Below are positions 62,857 to 64,000 of a DNA stretch of 64,000 nucleotides, one piece after another. Positions within the stretch are counted from its first letter, which is position 1; every line of letters begins with the position of its first letter. Origin of the DNA: Burkholderia lata (GTDB taxonomy: Bacteria > Pseudomonadota > Gammaproteobacteria > Burkholderiales > Burkholderiaceae); assembly GCF_000012945.1 (NCBI RefSeq), contig NC_007510.1:3162001-3226000 (forward strand). Reading direction: 5' to 3'. The notes under the pieces are model-generated. The model was not told the DNA's origin. It did no database searches and worked only from the letters and a program-made list of their open reading frames with translations. The translations under genes were made by a program, and so were the position numbers.

Positions 62857-64000
62857 GCGACCACACTGTGCAATTCGTCGCCCCCGGCGACTTCAAGGCC
62901 CGCGCGCGCGCCGCGCTCGACGATCCCGCGCTGCGCCAGAGCTTTCGTGGCGCGATGGACTTCCTGCAAGGCAAGCGTTCATCGCAATTCCCCGACGACA
63001 CCGAATTGCAGCAACTGCGCGACCTCGGCGAAGCGGTGCGGCAGCATGCGCTCGCGCAGTTGCCCGCGCTGCTCGAACGGCTCGAGACGAAGCTCACCGA
63101 AGCCGGCGTGCACGTGCACTGGGCCGAGACGGCGGCCGACGCAAACGCGATCGTGCTCGGCATCGCGCAGGCGAAGAAGGCGCGCCGCGTGATCAAGGGC
63201 AAGTCGATGGCGAGCGAGGAAATCGAGCTGAACCATTACCTCGCGGAGCACGGCGTCGACTGCATCGAATCCGACATGGGCGAATTCATCGTGCAGCTCG
63301 CGGGCGAGAAGCCGTCGCACATCGTGATGCCGGCGATCCACAAGACGCGCGGCGACATCGCCGAGCTGTTCGAGGAACACATCCCCGGCACGCGCTACAC
63401 GGAGGACGTCGACGAGCTGATCCAGACCGGCCGGCGCGCGCTGCGCCGCGCGTTCGCCGAGGCGGACATCGGCCTGTCGGGCGTGAACTTCGCGGCCGCC
63501 GACACGGGCACGCTGTGGCTGGTCGAAAACGAGGGCAACGGTCGCCTGTCGACGACGGTGCCCGACACGCACGTGGCGATCATGGGGATCGAGAAGGTCG
63601 TCGAGAAGCTCGAGCACATCGTGCCGCTGTCGAGCCTGCTCACACGCTCGGCCACCGGCCAGGCGATCACGACCTACTTCAACCTGATCTCGGGCCCGCG
63701 CCGCGACGGCGAACGCGACGGCCCGCGCGAGCTGCACCTCGTGCTGCTCGACAACGGCCGTACGCAGGCCTACGCGGACGAACAGCTGCGCGCGACGCTG
63801 CAGTGCATCCGCTGCGGCGCGTGCATGAACCACTGCCCCGTCTATACGCGCATCGGCGGCCACGCATACGGCACGACCTACCCGGGCCCGATCGGCAAGA
63901 TCATCTCGCCGCACCTGCTCGGCCTCGACGCGACGGCCGACCTGCCGACCGCATCGACGCTGTGCGGCGCATGCGGCGAGGTGTGCCCGGTGCGAATTCC
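62853..64000 (+). CDS. lutB: Lactate utilisation Fe-S protein LutB, 5' part (cut by window edge)
   Basis: The frame is open from the ATG at 62853 to the end of the window, about 382 residues. It begins MSDHTVQFVAPGDFKARARAAL and contains a LUD domain (GLSGVNFAAADTGTLWLVENEGNGRLSTTVPDTHVAIMG), then the 4Fe-4S motifs CIRCGACMNHCPV near residue 310 and CGACGEVCPVR at the very end. These match LutB/LldF, which is usually about 470 residues, so roughly 90 residues lie beyond the window. It overlaps lutC by 4 nt. Firm by family, incomplete by position. Confidence 0.93.
   Translation, partial: MSDHTVQFVAPGDFKARARAALDDPALRQSFRGAMDFLQGKRSSQFPDDTELQQLRDLGEAVRQHALAQLPALLERLETKLTEAGVHVHWAETAADANAIVLGIAQAKKARRVIKGKSMASEEIELNHYLAEHGVDCIESDMGEFIVQLAGEKPSHIVMPAIHKTRGDIAELFEEHIPGTRYTEDVDELIQTGRRALRRAFAEADIGLSGVNFAAADTGTLWLVENEGNGRLSTTVPDTHVAIMGIEKVVEKLEHIVPLSSLLTRSATGQAITTYFNLISGPRRDGERDGPRELHLVLLDNGRTQAYADEQLRATLQCIRCGACMNHCPVYTRIGGHAYGTTYPGPIGKIISPHLLGLDATADLPTASTLCGACGEVCPVRI

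Overview
This window is high-GC, gene-dense chromosomal DNA from a betaproteobacterium, very probably a Burkholderia (Burkholderia cepacia complex-like main chromosome). The basis is the third-position G/C bias, the protein sequences themselves, and conserved neighbourhoods such as rsmA-pdxA-surA-lptD facing amgK-murU, and ubiE/ubiJ/ubiB. Almost everything is housekeeping or core metabolism. There is no prophage, CRISPR array, tRNA or rRNA, and the only mobile DNA is a decayed IS200/IS605-type TnpB fragment near 56.6-56.9 kb. Names rest on motif and sequence recognition by eye; no database search was run.

Layout. (1) 0-8 kb: the 3' end of lnt, a TPR glycosyltransferase-like protein on the opposite strand, then a forward run glyQ-glyS-gmhB-plsC-YgjP-type metallopeptidase ending at a bidirectional terminator shared with gloA. 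(2) 8.9-17.6 kb: an EamA permease; a reverse outer-membrane/cofactor/ribosome cluster lptD-surA-pdxA-rsmA; and, divergent from lptD, the MurNAc recycling pair amgK-murU. (3) 17.8-21.7 kb: an Atm1-type ABC exporter, the YciA thioesterase, a nitrate-reductase-associated protein and, divergent from it, fdhD. (4) 21.7-28.9 kb: a reverse beta-oxidation set tetR-fadE-fadN-fadA-enoyl-CoA hydratase, with an 18-bp palindrome just before tetR that is a good operator candidate. (5) 29-39.7 kb: a long reverse block HIT-DUF971-ubiE-Tim44-like-ubiJ-ubiB-methyltransferase-FmdB-DUF502-aspS-nudB-clsB, mixing ubiquinone biosynthesis, aspartyl-tRNA synthesis and cardiolipin synthesis.

(6) 39.8-46.8 kb: a 1341-residue FAD/Fe-S oxidoreductase (DUF3683 type), a 576-nt divergent gap, then ilvA-queF. 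(7) 46.9-51.8 kb: a VOC protein and an apparent D-amino-acid utilisation module (RidA, D-aminoacylase and an RpiR regulator on one strand, a PLP amino-acid deaminase on the other). The divergent promoter of that module holds two palindromes beginning GATG(T/C)TAC. (8) 51.9-60.3 kb: DJ-1/PfpI protein, an MFS-MarR efflux unit, EcsC protein, alpha/beta hydrolase, the TnpB relic with its right end, a CHRD protein, a probable small RNA, a class II aldolase-like protein and a phospholipase-D lipoprotein. (9) 60.4-64 kb: the lactate utilisation locus lutR / lutA-lutC-lutB (lutB runs off the window) with two LldR/PdhR-like operators flanking lutR.

The observations most worth following are the TnpB relic with an intact-looking omegaRNA 3' end, the candidate small RNA at about 57.56-57.63 kb, the Tim44-like gene embedded in the ubi block, and the operator-like palindromes that tie each regulator gene to its neighbours.
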